The notes below the pieces were generated by a model. It searched no databases, had not been told where the DNA came from, and worked only from the letters and a program-made list of their open reading frames with translations. Shown piece after piece: positions 7,086 to 12,497 of a stretch of DNA of 13,119 nt. The translations under genes and the position numbers were made by a program. Source of the stretch: Candidatus Collierbacteria bacterium (GTDB taxonomy: Bacteria > Patescibacteriota > Microgenomatia > UBA1400 > MFAQ01); NCBI GenBank assembly GCA_003531665.1, contig DQFC01000011.1, forward strand, positions 507 to 13,625, read 5' to 3'. How positions within the stretch are numbered: the first letter of the stretch is position 1; every line of letters starts with the position of its first letter.

Positions 7086-7970
7086 CTATTTGACTAGTTT
7101 GGCGTATTGGGAGGAGACGTAGCCCCAGCTCCCTTTTACGTATTCTATGTTGTACCAGCCGGTGGTTTCCGATTCTTTGTAGGTGAACTTATCGCCCGGA
7201 TTGACCTTGGCTAACTCAACTCCACCGGTTGAAGGCGTTTCACGGACCTTTAGCCAGCCGGTAGGCGTACTGAGGATCTCGACATATGGCTTTACGACTG
7301 CCGAAGTAGTGGCTTGTTTGGGTAGAGGAGTAATAGAAATGGTATTTGTGGGTTTGGGAGTAAGTGTGGCAGACGGGGTGGCAATCGGTGTCGGAGTGGG
7401 AGTCGGGACAATCTCCATGGTGGACATGGTGAAATTTAGAACCAGCCGGTATCCAATTTGGACCGCGCCATTAATAATTTTATCCTGATAGCCTGGGGCG
7501 GTGAAAGAGAAAACGTGTGGACCGGGAGCGATATCGGCAGTGGCTGGAGTAAAGCCAGCCGGTTTGCCATCGATACTAACGGTAGCGTTGGACGGGAGAC
7601 TAATAATACTGACGGAAGAATCTTTATTGTTGGCTAATTTTTCAAAAGAAAGAGAATAACTGTGGGATTTGTCCGGGGTTGAGCCAAACTCACGGTGAAC
7701 AGTAGTGAGAGTTCCGCTGACCAGATTCACCTTACCCTCCCAAGATTGACCGGAGTCGATAGCCGTCATTTGAATTGTAGTCATGCCTGGAGTTAGATTT
7801 TCGTCGTAGAAAGGGGTCTTGCTAACAGATTTGCCATTGATAATGACATTGGCGTCCGGGTGGGAGGTAATTTGGATACCAGCTTTTTTGGCAAAGGGAT
7901 TGAATTGACAACCTGCAAGAAAGACAGAGAATAACAGTATGGGCAGTGTATGGATTAGTCGTGACCTCAT
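7086..7970 (-). CDS. PEGA and SH3 domain lipoprotein
   Basis: A 294-residue cell-surface lipoprotein. The signal peptide ends in lipobox L-A-G-C21. Then come two PEGA-type beta domains (about 31-95 and 118-183; the second shows the typical LPSNATVSIDGKPAGFTP pattern), a Thr/Pro-rich linker with PTPTPTPIATP character (about 188-218) and a C-terminal bacterial SH3-like domain (about 228-293) with GWLKVRETPS and GWYNIEY typical of SH3b. Such domains usually bind cell-wall or surface glycans, so an anchoring or wall-sensing role is inferred; no enzyme domain is present. The start has AAGGA four bases upstream. The tRNA-Cys gene ends only 23 bases before the ATG on the same strand, leaving almost no room for a separate promoter. 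The gene converges with the preceding lipoprotein gene. Confidence 0.88.
   Translation of the reverse strand: MRSRLIHTLPILLFSVFLAGCQFNPFAKKAGIQITSHPDANVIINGKSVSKTPFYDENLTPGMTTIQMTAIDSGQSWEGKVNLVSGTLTTVHREFGSTPDKSHSYSLSFEKLANNKDSSVSIISLPSNATVSIDGKPAGFTPATADIAPGPHVFSFTAPGYQDKIINGAVQIGYRLVLNFTMSTMEIVPTPTPTPIATPSATLTPKPTNTISITPLPKQATTSAVVKPYVEILSTPTGWLKVRETPSTGGVELAKVNPGDKFTYKESETTGWYNIEYVKGSWGYVSSQYAKLVK
7090..7111. repeat. Direct-repeat copy 2, at the 3' end of the PEGA/SH3 gene
   Basis: Matches 5976-5997 at 20 of 22 bases in the same orientation. This copy encodes the final residues QYAKLVK of the PEGA/SH3 protein. Together the two copies bracket the unknown lipoprotein gene with its promoter and terminator (about 1.1 kb). 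Confidence 0.5.
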
Positions 7971-7993
7971 AATATCCTTAGTTTAACACAAGG

Positions 7994-8066
7994 AGGCCGG
8001 AGCGGGAATCGAACCCGCGCATGAGAGTTTTGCAGACTCTTGGCTTAGCCACTTGCCTATCCGGCC
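7994..8066 (-). tRNA. tRNA-Cys (anticodon GCA)
   Basis: The - strand folds as a complete cloverleaf of 73 bases: acceptor GGCCGGA / TCCGGCC, D-stem GGC/GCC with GG in the loop, anticodon stem AGAGT / ACTCT with loop CTGCAAA (anticodon GCA), a five-base variable loop, and T-stem GCGGG / CCCGC with loop TTCGATT. The discriminator base is U, as required for Cys. The DNA continues with CC then T, so the full CCA end is not encoded and must be completed by the CCA-adding enzyme. Confidence 0.97.
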
Positions 8067-8078
8067 AGGATCAGGCCT

Positions 8079-8087
8079 ATTTTAACA
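8079..8087 (-). promoter_or_regulatory. Possible extended -10 promoter for tRNA-Cys
   Basis: On the - strand TGTTAAAAT gives a TGn extended -10 (TAAAAT), placing the transcript start about six bases before the mature tRNA 5' end. No good -35 is visible. Confidence 0.4.
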
Positions 8088-8141
8088 TTTCTCCGTACAC
8101 TATTCTTGCGTGGAGGAGGGGGGGTTGGATATTATGAATGA

Positions 8142-9419
8142 ATGAGGTTATTCTTGTCATTGGTGTTTTTGTTGATTGTCTTACCTATTTGTGGCTTATA
8201 TTTGTTGGTTTGGCCGAATACGTATCTATCCCAAATCAACATTTCTTTCTGGCCCAAGCCTTTAGTCAAATCGCTTTTGGAGAAGAAAAGCACTGAATAT
8301 ATCGATGTAATTGTAGAAGGACGAAGAACAAGAATAATTTATAGCGACTTAAACATCACCTTGCGTGTCGATAAAACAATGGAGAGTCTGGAGATGAAAA
8401 GTATTTCCGATTTGCTAAGCAAATGGATGACCGCATCTAGAACAACTATGATCCAACCTGTATTTGAATTTGGGGAAGGCTTTGAAAATAGAGTTTCTGA
8501 GATATTTTCCGTTCGACCACTAAAAAACGAGTCAACCCACTATGATAATGCTGCCGGTCTTTTTGTTTATTCTGCGGAAGGAAGAAAGGCTAGGGTCGAT
8601 GCGATGGAATTGCAGGTAAAACTCATTACTTTTTTCGATACCAAGAAAAAACAATTAATCGTGGAAATGGTCAGTGAAAGTAGCGATCTTGAAAAAAGGG
8701 TTGCTAAGGTTAACAGTAATCTAAAAACAACATTTAGTTATCCTCTCGAGCTGAAGATTCAAGACAGCAAACAAAAAATATCACTTGGATTTGATGGAAT
8801 AGTTAGAATGATGCACGTGGAAACCGAGGATTTTTTACAAACGATAAATTTTTTAATAGATAAGGGTAAAGTGTCTGACCTCTTAGCCGTTAATGGATTA
8901 AATAACATTTCACCGGAATGGGCGGCAAAAATGATAGAAGACAATCTTTCCTCAAGATATGAAGGTAAAAAACCGAAACAGCTTGTGTTAGGTGCGGATA
9001 GTGGTCCGAACACTGATGGTAAAGTGGCTAAGACATATATTGAAGTAGATTTGTCCCAACAAAAAATGTTTTTCTTTGAAAACGGCAATCTTTTCAAGAC
9101 TTATATCGTATCAACCGGCCTAAACTACCCCACTCCGGTAGGGAACTACAAGATAATAAATAAACTACCCATGGGATTTTCGAACATCTTTCACGTCTGG
9201 ATGCCTTGGTGGATGGCTTTCGACTATAGAGAGGATTTGGGAGCATATTTGGGAATTCATGAATTACCATACAAGTTAGTGGAGGGAGAAAAGATTTACC
9301 GGTTTGGAAACTATATCGGTAGTAGAAAAACGGGAGGTTGCATTGCCTTATCACCAGGTGACAGTAAAGAAGTTTTTGACAGATCCTTTCCGGGGATGGA
9401 CATGGTCGTATATCAGTAA
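8142..9419 (+). CDS. L,D-transpeptidase (YkuD domain), membrane-anchored, variant catalytic motif
   Basis: Makes or remodels peptidoglycan cross-links, or attaches proteins to it, outside the cytoplasmic membrane. The 425-residue protein has an N-terminal membrane anchor or signal (about 3-24), a long extracytoplasmic region (about 50-290) that resembles in layout the peptidoglycan-binding domain often fused to these enzymes, and a C-terminal YkuD domain (about 297-425). Catalytic-domain signs: YIEVDLSQQKMFFFENG (299-315), VSTGLNYPTPVGNYKI (323-338), GIHELP with H373, and C400. The usual S-H-G-C-x-R/N reads T397-G-G-C400-I-A, so the motif His and Arg/Asn are missing while the nucleophile Cys is kept. 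ATG 8142 is forced by an in-frame TGA just upstream. The purine-rich GGAGGAGGG (8112-8120) lies too far away to be a normal ribosome-binding site. The gene is AT-rich. Confidence 0.87.
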   Translation: MRLFLSLVFLLIVLPICGLYLLVWPNTYLSQINISFWPKPLVKSLLEKKSTEYIDVIVEGRRTRIIYSDLNITLRVDKTMESLEMKSISDLLSKWMTASRTTMIQPVFEFGEGFENRVSEIFSVRPLKNESTHYDNAAGLFVYSAEGRKARVDAMELQVKLITFFDTKKKQLIVEMVSESSDLEKRVAKVNSNLKTTFSYPLELKIQDSKQKISLGFDGIVRMMHVETEDFLQTINFLIDKGKVSDLLAVNGLNNISPEWAAKMIEDNLSSRYEGKKPKQLVLGADSGPNTDGKVAKTYIEVDLSQQKMFFFENGNLFKTYIVSTGLNYPTPVGNYKIINKLPMGFSNIFHVWMPWWMAFDYREDLGAYLGIHELPYKLVEGEKIYRFGNYIGSRKTGGCIALSPGDSKEVFDRSFPGMDMVVYQ

Positions 9420-9431
9420 ATTTTTTATCTA

Positions 9432-10520
9432 TTATTCCAAAGCTATTCCAACCTTGATAGTTTCTTCGATAAGGCGATTAGCATAGCCCCATTCGTTGTC
9501 GTACCAAGCGAGAACTTTCACCATAGTGCCGTCAACAACTCGAGTCATATCTAGATCGATGATGCTGGATTCCGATCTGCCAATAATATCGGAGGAGACA
9601 ATGGGTTCGTCAGTCACTGCCAAGATGCCACGATAGCGTGGTGTTCTGGCGGCGTCGATAAAAATTTGATTCACTTCCTCAACGCTAGTGGAGTGTTGCG
9701 TAATAAAAGTAAAGTCGGTAATAGATCCGGTAAGAACGGGAACCCGAAGCGAAATGCCGTCAAATAGACCTTTCAGTTCCGGGATGGCCTGAGTGGCGGC
9801 GATGGCGGCTCCGGTGCTGGTGGGTACAATATTCATGGCAGCGGCACGGGAACGGCGAAGGTCTCGATGAGAGTTGTCTTGTAGATTTTGATCGTCGGTA
9901 TATCCATGAACAGTGGTAAGCATGGCTTTTAAAATACCAAGTTTTTCGTGAAGAATATCCGCAACGGGAGCGACACTGTTGGTGGTACACGAAGCGTTGC
10001 TGATGACGGAAATGACATTGACTCTGTCCTTATGAAAGATTTCTTTGTCATTGACACCCAGGACGGCGGTGGGGACTCCAGGCCCTTTGGCTGGAGCAGA
10101 GAGGACAACCATTTTGACGCCACCACAAATATGAAGAATAGCTTTTTCTAAAGAAGTGAAAGCACCCGTAGATTCGATGACAATTTCAGTACCGTATTTG
10201 TCCCAAGGGATACGGGAAGGTTCTCTTTGGGCGAGGACCGGAATGCGGAGATCTTTTTGAGGATGTTTGATATTTAAATAACCCAGTAAGGGATTGGCGT
10301 CGGTTGCCAGATCCGGTTTCTGAACTTCTTCTGATGTAATGTCATAGGGGAGAGGGCCATAGGAAGTGTCGTATTTGAGGAGATAAGCCCAGCCGTGGAC
10401 TCCTTGCGAACCGGATGTGTTAATAGCGACCAAATTGGACTCATCTAGATGACTAGCGAGCCAAACGCGGGCAGCTGAACGTCCAATGCGTCCAAAACCA
10501 TTGATGGAAAAATTTATCAT
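9432..10520 (-). CDS. gap: Glyceraldehyde-3-phosphate dehydrogenase
   Basis: Glycolytic enzyme that oxidises glyceraldehyde 3-phosphate to 1,3-bisphosphoglycerate; also works in reverse. The 362 residues are slightly longer than the usual 330-340. Signatures: NGFGRIGR (7-14), SNASCTTN with nucleophile C178, general base H205 in TVHGYTDDQN, DLRRSRAAA (220-228), and C-terminal WYDNEWGYANR. Two cofactor-site positions are unusual: the Asp after AIN that favours NAD (D32 in the Bacillus numbering) is T35, and the Leu-Pro pair before H-x-DLRR (187-188) is N216-S217, similar to NADP-using GAPDHs. This suggests NADP or dual use. There is no Shine-Dalgarno; an extended -10-like motif shared with pgk lies about 25 bases upstream. 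The gene converges with the L,D-transpeptidase gene with only 12 bases between. Confidence 0.96.
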   Translation of the reverse strand: MINFSINGFGRIGRSAARVWLASHLDESNLVAINTSGSQGVHGWAYLLKYDTSYGPLPYDITSEEVQKPDLATDANPLLGYLNIKHPQKDLRIPVLAQREPSRIPWDKYGTEIVIESTGAFTSLEKAILHICGGVKMVVLSAPAKGPGVPTAVLGVNDKEIFHKDRVNVISVISNASCTTNSVAPVADILHEKLGILKAMLTTVHGYTDDQNLQDNSHRDLRRSRAAAMNIVPTSTGAAIAATQAIPELKGLFDGISLRVPVLTGSITDFTFITQHSTSVEEVNQIFIDAARTPRYRGILAVTDEPIVSSDIIGRSESSIIDLDMTRVVDGTMVKVLAWYDNEWGYANRLIEETIKVGIALE

Positions 10521-10543
10521 AGGGCAGAGTAATAGTAACTATT

Positions 10544-10556
10544 TAAACTGTAGCAC
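10544..10556 (-). promoter_or_regulatory. Possible extended -10 promoter for gap, motif shared with pgk
   Basis: On the - strand GTGCTACAGTTTA contains TGC-TACAGT, an extended -10 form. The same 13 bases with one change lie directly in front of pgk. A start near 10540 would give a leader of about 20 bases. No -35 is visible. Confidence 0.42.
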
Positions 10557-10573
10557 AGAGAGATAAAAGCAAC

Positions 10574-10600
10574 AAAAATCCTCACCTTTGGGGTGAGGAT
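10574..10600 (-). terminator. Intrinsic terminator after the 89-residue membrane-protein gene
   Basis: On the - strand a nine-base-pair stem ATCCTCACC / GGTGAGGAT with a five-base loop runs into TTTTT. It begins five bases after the stop of the upstream gene and separates it from gap. Confidence 0.85.
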
Positions 10601-10605
10601 GGAAT

Positions 10606-10875
10606 TCATCTCGGAGAAAATAATTTAGAGACGAAATAGCCGATAACGATGGGGATGATAATGATAGGCCCGATAGCGTAGGAAGTGGGGTTGTACATGA
10701 TGAGGGGGAGAAAGTTCATCCCAAAGTTGAGGACGTTTCCCCAAACGAGAACAAAAATAAGTAGTCCTCCTAATAGTTTTACAAACCCGTCGACATTATC
10801 TTTCTCCATGATAAGTTTGATATCCAGAACCAGAAGAACAACTGAACCTAAGAGAATCAGAAATCCAATTATCAT
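10606..10875 (-). CDS. Small membrane protein of unknown function (89 residues)
   Basis: A hydrophobic protein with three likely membrane helices (about 2-19, 34-57 and 66-85), a short charged loop after helix 1 (KLIMEKDNVDG) and a basic end (SKLFSPR). No family recognised. I accept it as a real gene because it has an excellent Shine-Dalgarno (AGGAGG, nine bases before ATG), a TATAAT box upstream and an intrinsic terminator just after the stop. The ribosome-binding region closely resembles that of the 63-residue gene at 11067-11258 (AGGAGG, nine or ten bases, ACAATG), although the proteins do not look alike beyond being hydrophobic. It sits between the hairpin cluster and gap. Confidence 0.75.
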   Translation of the reverse strand: MIIGFLILLGSVVLLVLDIKLIMEKDNVDGFVKLLGGLLIFVLVWGNVLNFGMNFLPLIMYNPTSYAIGPIIIIPIVIGYFVSKLFSPR

Positions 10876-10907
10876 TGTAAAGTGCCTCCTATAGAAGTCT
10901 TTAATAG

Positions 10908-10938
10908 ATTATATCCTATATGACGTAATTCATAACAA
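10908..10938 (-). promoter_or_regulatory. Likely promoter of the 89-residue membrane-protein gene
   Basis: On the - strand a perfect -10 TATAAT (10908-10913), with a weak -35 TTGTTA (10933-10938) at a long 19-base spacing. The expected start is near 10901, leaving room for the AGGAGG at 10885-10890. Confidence 0.5.
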
Positions 10939-10948
10939 ATGACGTCCT

Positions 10949-11048
10949 CCCCGGATTGAAATCCGGGGTTTCCTCTATTCTCGAGAGAATACTTGTGCAT
11001 TCTCTCGTTAACCACCATTCATCCCCGGATATATATCCGAGGTTTCCT
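10949..11048. repeat. Cluster of three hairpins; possible non-autonomous IS200/IS605-like or REP-type element
   Basis: Hairpin 1 (10949-10968): perfect 8-bp stem CCCCGGAT/ATCCGGGG with loop TGAA. Hairpin 2 (10982-11007): perfect 9-bp stem CGAGAGAAT/ATTCTCTCG with an 8-base loop. Hairpin 3 (11023-11042): the same CCCCGGAT stem with one C-A mismatch and an AT-rich loop. Hairpins 1 and 3 are direct repeats 74 bases apart, each followed by the same GGTTTCCT. None is followed by a U-tract on the side of a neighbouring gene, so they do not look like terminators. Subterminal hairpins of this type occur in IS200/IS605 elements and their short derivatives. No transposase or TnpB fragment is seen. Together with a terminator and a promoter, this fills the gap between the two small membrane-protein genes. 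Confidence 0.55.
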
Positions 11049-11053
11049 GGAGT

Positions 11054-11079
11054 AAAAAAAGCTCCCTCAGAGAGGGAGC
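11054..11079 (-). terminator. Intrinsic terminator overlapping the end of the 63-residue gene
   Basis: On the - strand an 8-bp stem GCTCCCTC / GAGGGAGC with a three-base loop is followed by seven T. The TGA stop (11067-11069) lies across the loop, so the last codons form the 5' arm of the stem. Confidence 0.9.
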
Positions 11080-11258
11080 GGGGTAAGTAAGTCTACCTCC
11101 CCGATGAAGATTTGATAATAGACCCAAGCTGCACCGTAGTAGATTGCCGCCGCGATGCCCAGAACGAGGGTCAGATAAGCGGTATGCCAACTGAAGATAA
11201 GACCGATAGCGATAAGCAAAGCAAGAAAGAGAAGAATTCCGAGCCAAATTTTTTTCAT
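11067..11258 (-). CDS. Small two-helix membrane protein of unknown function (63 residues)
   Basis: Starts MKKIW with a basic end, followed by two membrane helices (about 4-23 and 27-50) and a short tail ending in TPLPL. No family recognised. Support for a real gene: AGGAGG ten bases before the ATG, protein-like hydrophobic pattern, and an intrinsic terminator whose hairpin contains the stop codon. A longer - strand frame over the same bases (11008-11304) is a shadow, since it lacks a ribosome-binding site and runs through the terminator and hairpin 3. The gene lies 69 bases after pgk on the same strand and could be read from the pgk promoter. Confidence 0.78.
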   Translation of the reverse strand: MKKIWLGILLFLALLIAIGLIFSWHTAYLTLVLGIAAAIYYGAAWVYYQIFIGEVDLLTPLPL

Positions 11259-11286
11259 TGTTAAGGATCCTCCTAATAAAATATTT

Positions 11287-11299
11287 GTTAGATTCTAAC
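11287..11299. promoter_or_regulatory. Short palindrome between pgk and the 63-residue gene
   Basis: GTTAGATTCTAAC is a perfect 6-bp inverted repeat around one base, 28 bases upstream of the small membrane-protein start. It could be an operator or a chance palindrome; nothing else supports it. Confidence 0.25.
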
Positions 11300-11327
11300 T
11301 CCAATCCGGCTGAGTGTCTATTTAGGG

Positions 11328-12296
11328 CTATTTTTTATCGACTATCTCAAGCAGGGGGTGGGTGCCGGTAGCCAAGAAATCGAGCATGGCACCGCCGCCG
11401 GTGCTGACAAAGCCAAAATCGGAGTAATGGAAGCCCAGAGCGGGGATTGCGGCGACGGTATCTCCGCCGCCAAGGATGGTCAAAGCAGAGCTGTCTTTGA
11501 GGGCCCGGAAGACCTCTTTGGTGGCTTTGGCGTGGGTGCCGTCCTCATAATAGCCTAGGGGGCCATTCAGAACGATGGTTTGAGCCTCAGAAATGGCCTT
11601 TTTGAATAGGGAAGTGGCCTCTTCGTTCATATCCAGTCCGTCGGGTGTCAGGTGGTTCGGTGAGGCAAATTTACCACCGAGTAGAGCATGGTCAAACTTG
11701 GACATGATCTGCTTGATTGTTTTGAGCTTGTCAGGCTTGGCTCCGGAAGCTATCAGCAAGGTTGGATGGGTAGGATTTGTGAGCACCCCGCCGAGAGTGG
11801 TGACTTCTCGATCAAATTGGAGTCCGGTGACTGTAGGAAGGACTTCGGGAATTGTTTGGAGGCTGGTAGAGGGGTTATATGAAGCAAATGCTTCGTAGAC
11901 GTATAAATCAGCACCTTGGCTGAGTTCCTCAGCGAATTGCCTATCTATGGATTCTTCTCTTGGGTCGAATCTTATATTTTCCATTAGTGATATGGGGAAT
12001 TCCCCTGTCCAACACTCCCCTGGAGAAAAACCCGAAGATATGAATGAAATATCTTGATCGATCAATCTTTTTAGCTCATCTCTAACCGGAGCGAGGCTAA
12101 AGGCAGAATCTGGGCCTTCAGGGCGACCCAGATGCCCTATCAAACAAGTACGTCTGGCGTTTTCCAGACAGAGTTTGAGGGTTGGCAAAAGAGCTTCGAG
12201 GCGGAAACCGTTTTCTACTCTACCATGCTTGATAGGCACGTCAAGATCGGCTCGAAGGAGAACATTTTTACCATTGAGGGTGTCGGCTGTAAGCAT
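11328..12296 (-). CDS. pgk: Phosphoglycerate kinase, short divergent form
   Basis: Transfers the acyl-phosphate of 1,3-bisphosphoglycerate to ADP, the step after GAPDH. From ATG 12296 the protein has 322 residues, against about 390-400 for most PGKs. Matching blocks: VLLRADLDVP (12-21), R32, GHLGRP (54-59), LMENIRFDPREE (104-115), SGAKPDK (184-190), LLGGKFA (205-211), LTPDGLDM (216-223), IVLNGPLGYYE (241-251), ILGGGDT (274-280) and FVSTGGGAMLDFL (296-308). Changes: DxN of the N-terminal loop is D-L-D, and the segment normally reading DAFGTAHRA is EAFASYNPS, so its substrate-binding Arg is missing; material between GGK and PDG is also shortened. The - strand frame stays open to 12446, but the added 50 residues look non-coding and cross the divergent promoter. 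No Shine-Dalgarno. Confidence 0.9.
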   Translation of the reverse strand: MLTADTLNGKNVLLRADLDVPIKHGRVENGFRLEALLPTLKLCLENARRTCLIGHLGRPEGPDSAFSLAPVRDELKRLIDQDISFISSGFSPGECWTGEFPISLMENIRFDPREESIDRQFAEELSQGADLYVYEAFASYNPSTSLQTIPEVLPTVTGLQFDREVTTLGGVLTNPTHPTLLIASGAKPDKLKTIKQIMSKFDHALLGGKFASPNHLTPDGLDMNEEATSLFKKAISEAQTIVLNGPLGYYEDGTHAKATKEVFRALKDSSALTILGGGDTVAAIPALGFHYSDFGFVSTGGGAMLDFLATGTHPLLEIVDKK

Positions 12297-12299
12297 AGA

Positions 12300-12312
12300 T
12301 AAAGTGTAGCAC
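12300..12312 (-). promoter_or_regulatory. Possible extended -10 promoter for pgk; leaderless start
   Basis: On the - strand GTGCTACACTTTA contains TGC-TACACT, an extended -10. The usual distance from a -10 to the start site would place +1 on the A of the ATG at 12296, so a leaderless mRNA is possible. It differs from the gap motif by one base in 13. Confidence 0.42.
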
Positions 12313-12349
12313 TTAGGCACAATATCCGGTCGTTGGGAGGGCTGTGGAC

Positions 12350-12379
12350 TTGACTTTGGGGGGTCTGATATGGTATGAT
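12350..12379 (+). promoter_or_regulatory. Sigma-70-type promoter for the M23 peptidase gene
   Basis: The -35 TTGACT (12350-12355), an 18-base spacer and -10 TATGAT (12374-12379) preceded by TGG. The nine-base TGGTATGAT is identical to that of the promoter at 6021-6049. The expected start is near 12386, ruling out the in-frame ATG at 12375 as the translation start. Confidence 0.72.
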
Positions 12380-12415
12380 ACCGTTCTGCTTGAGAAGTCG
12401 AGCATTTTTTGTGCC

Positions 12416-12436
12416 TATGCGGGTTTTTCCCGCGTA
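12416..12436 (+). other. Hairpin in the 5' leader of the M23 peptidase mRNA
   Basis: Stem TATGCGGG / CCCGCGTA (one G-T pair) with a five-T loop, inside the predicted leader and ending just before an alternative ATG at 12438. It could affect start choice or mRNA stability; no U-tract follows, so it is not a terminator. Confidence 0.45.
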
Positions 12437-12497
12437 TATGATACAAATACTACCTCAAAAAAGAACATCGCATCCAATCTCGAAATTTTTTAGGCCG

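Noticed and set aside
7183..7488. + strand open frame inside the PEGA/SH3 gene
   Set aside because: Valine/glycine-rich shadow of the Thr/Pro linker on the other strand, with no start signals.
10949..11042. Hairpins 1 and 3 as transcription terminators
   Set aside because: On the - strand, where the neighbouring genes lie, no U-tract follows; true terminators for both small genes are found separately.
11008..11304. 98-residue - strand open frame overlapping the 63-residue gene
   Set aside because: No ribosome-binding site, a non-hydrophobic low-plausibility sequence, and it runs through the terminator and a hairpin; the 63-residue frame has all expected signals.
12297..12446. N-terminal extension of pgk to ATG 12446
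   Set aside because: PGK homology begins at ATG 12296; the extension is rich in His, Pro and Ser without pattern and crosses the divergent M23 promoter.
12375..12497. ATG 12375 as start of the M23 peptidase
   Set aside because: It lies in the -10 element of the gene's own predicted promoter, upstream of the expected transcript start.
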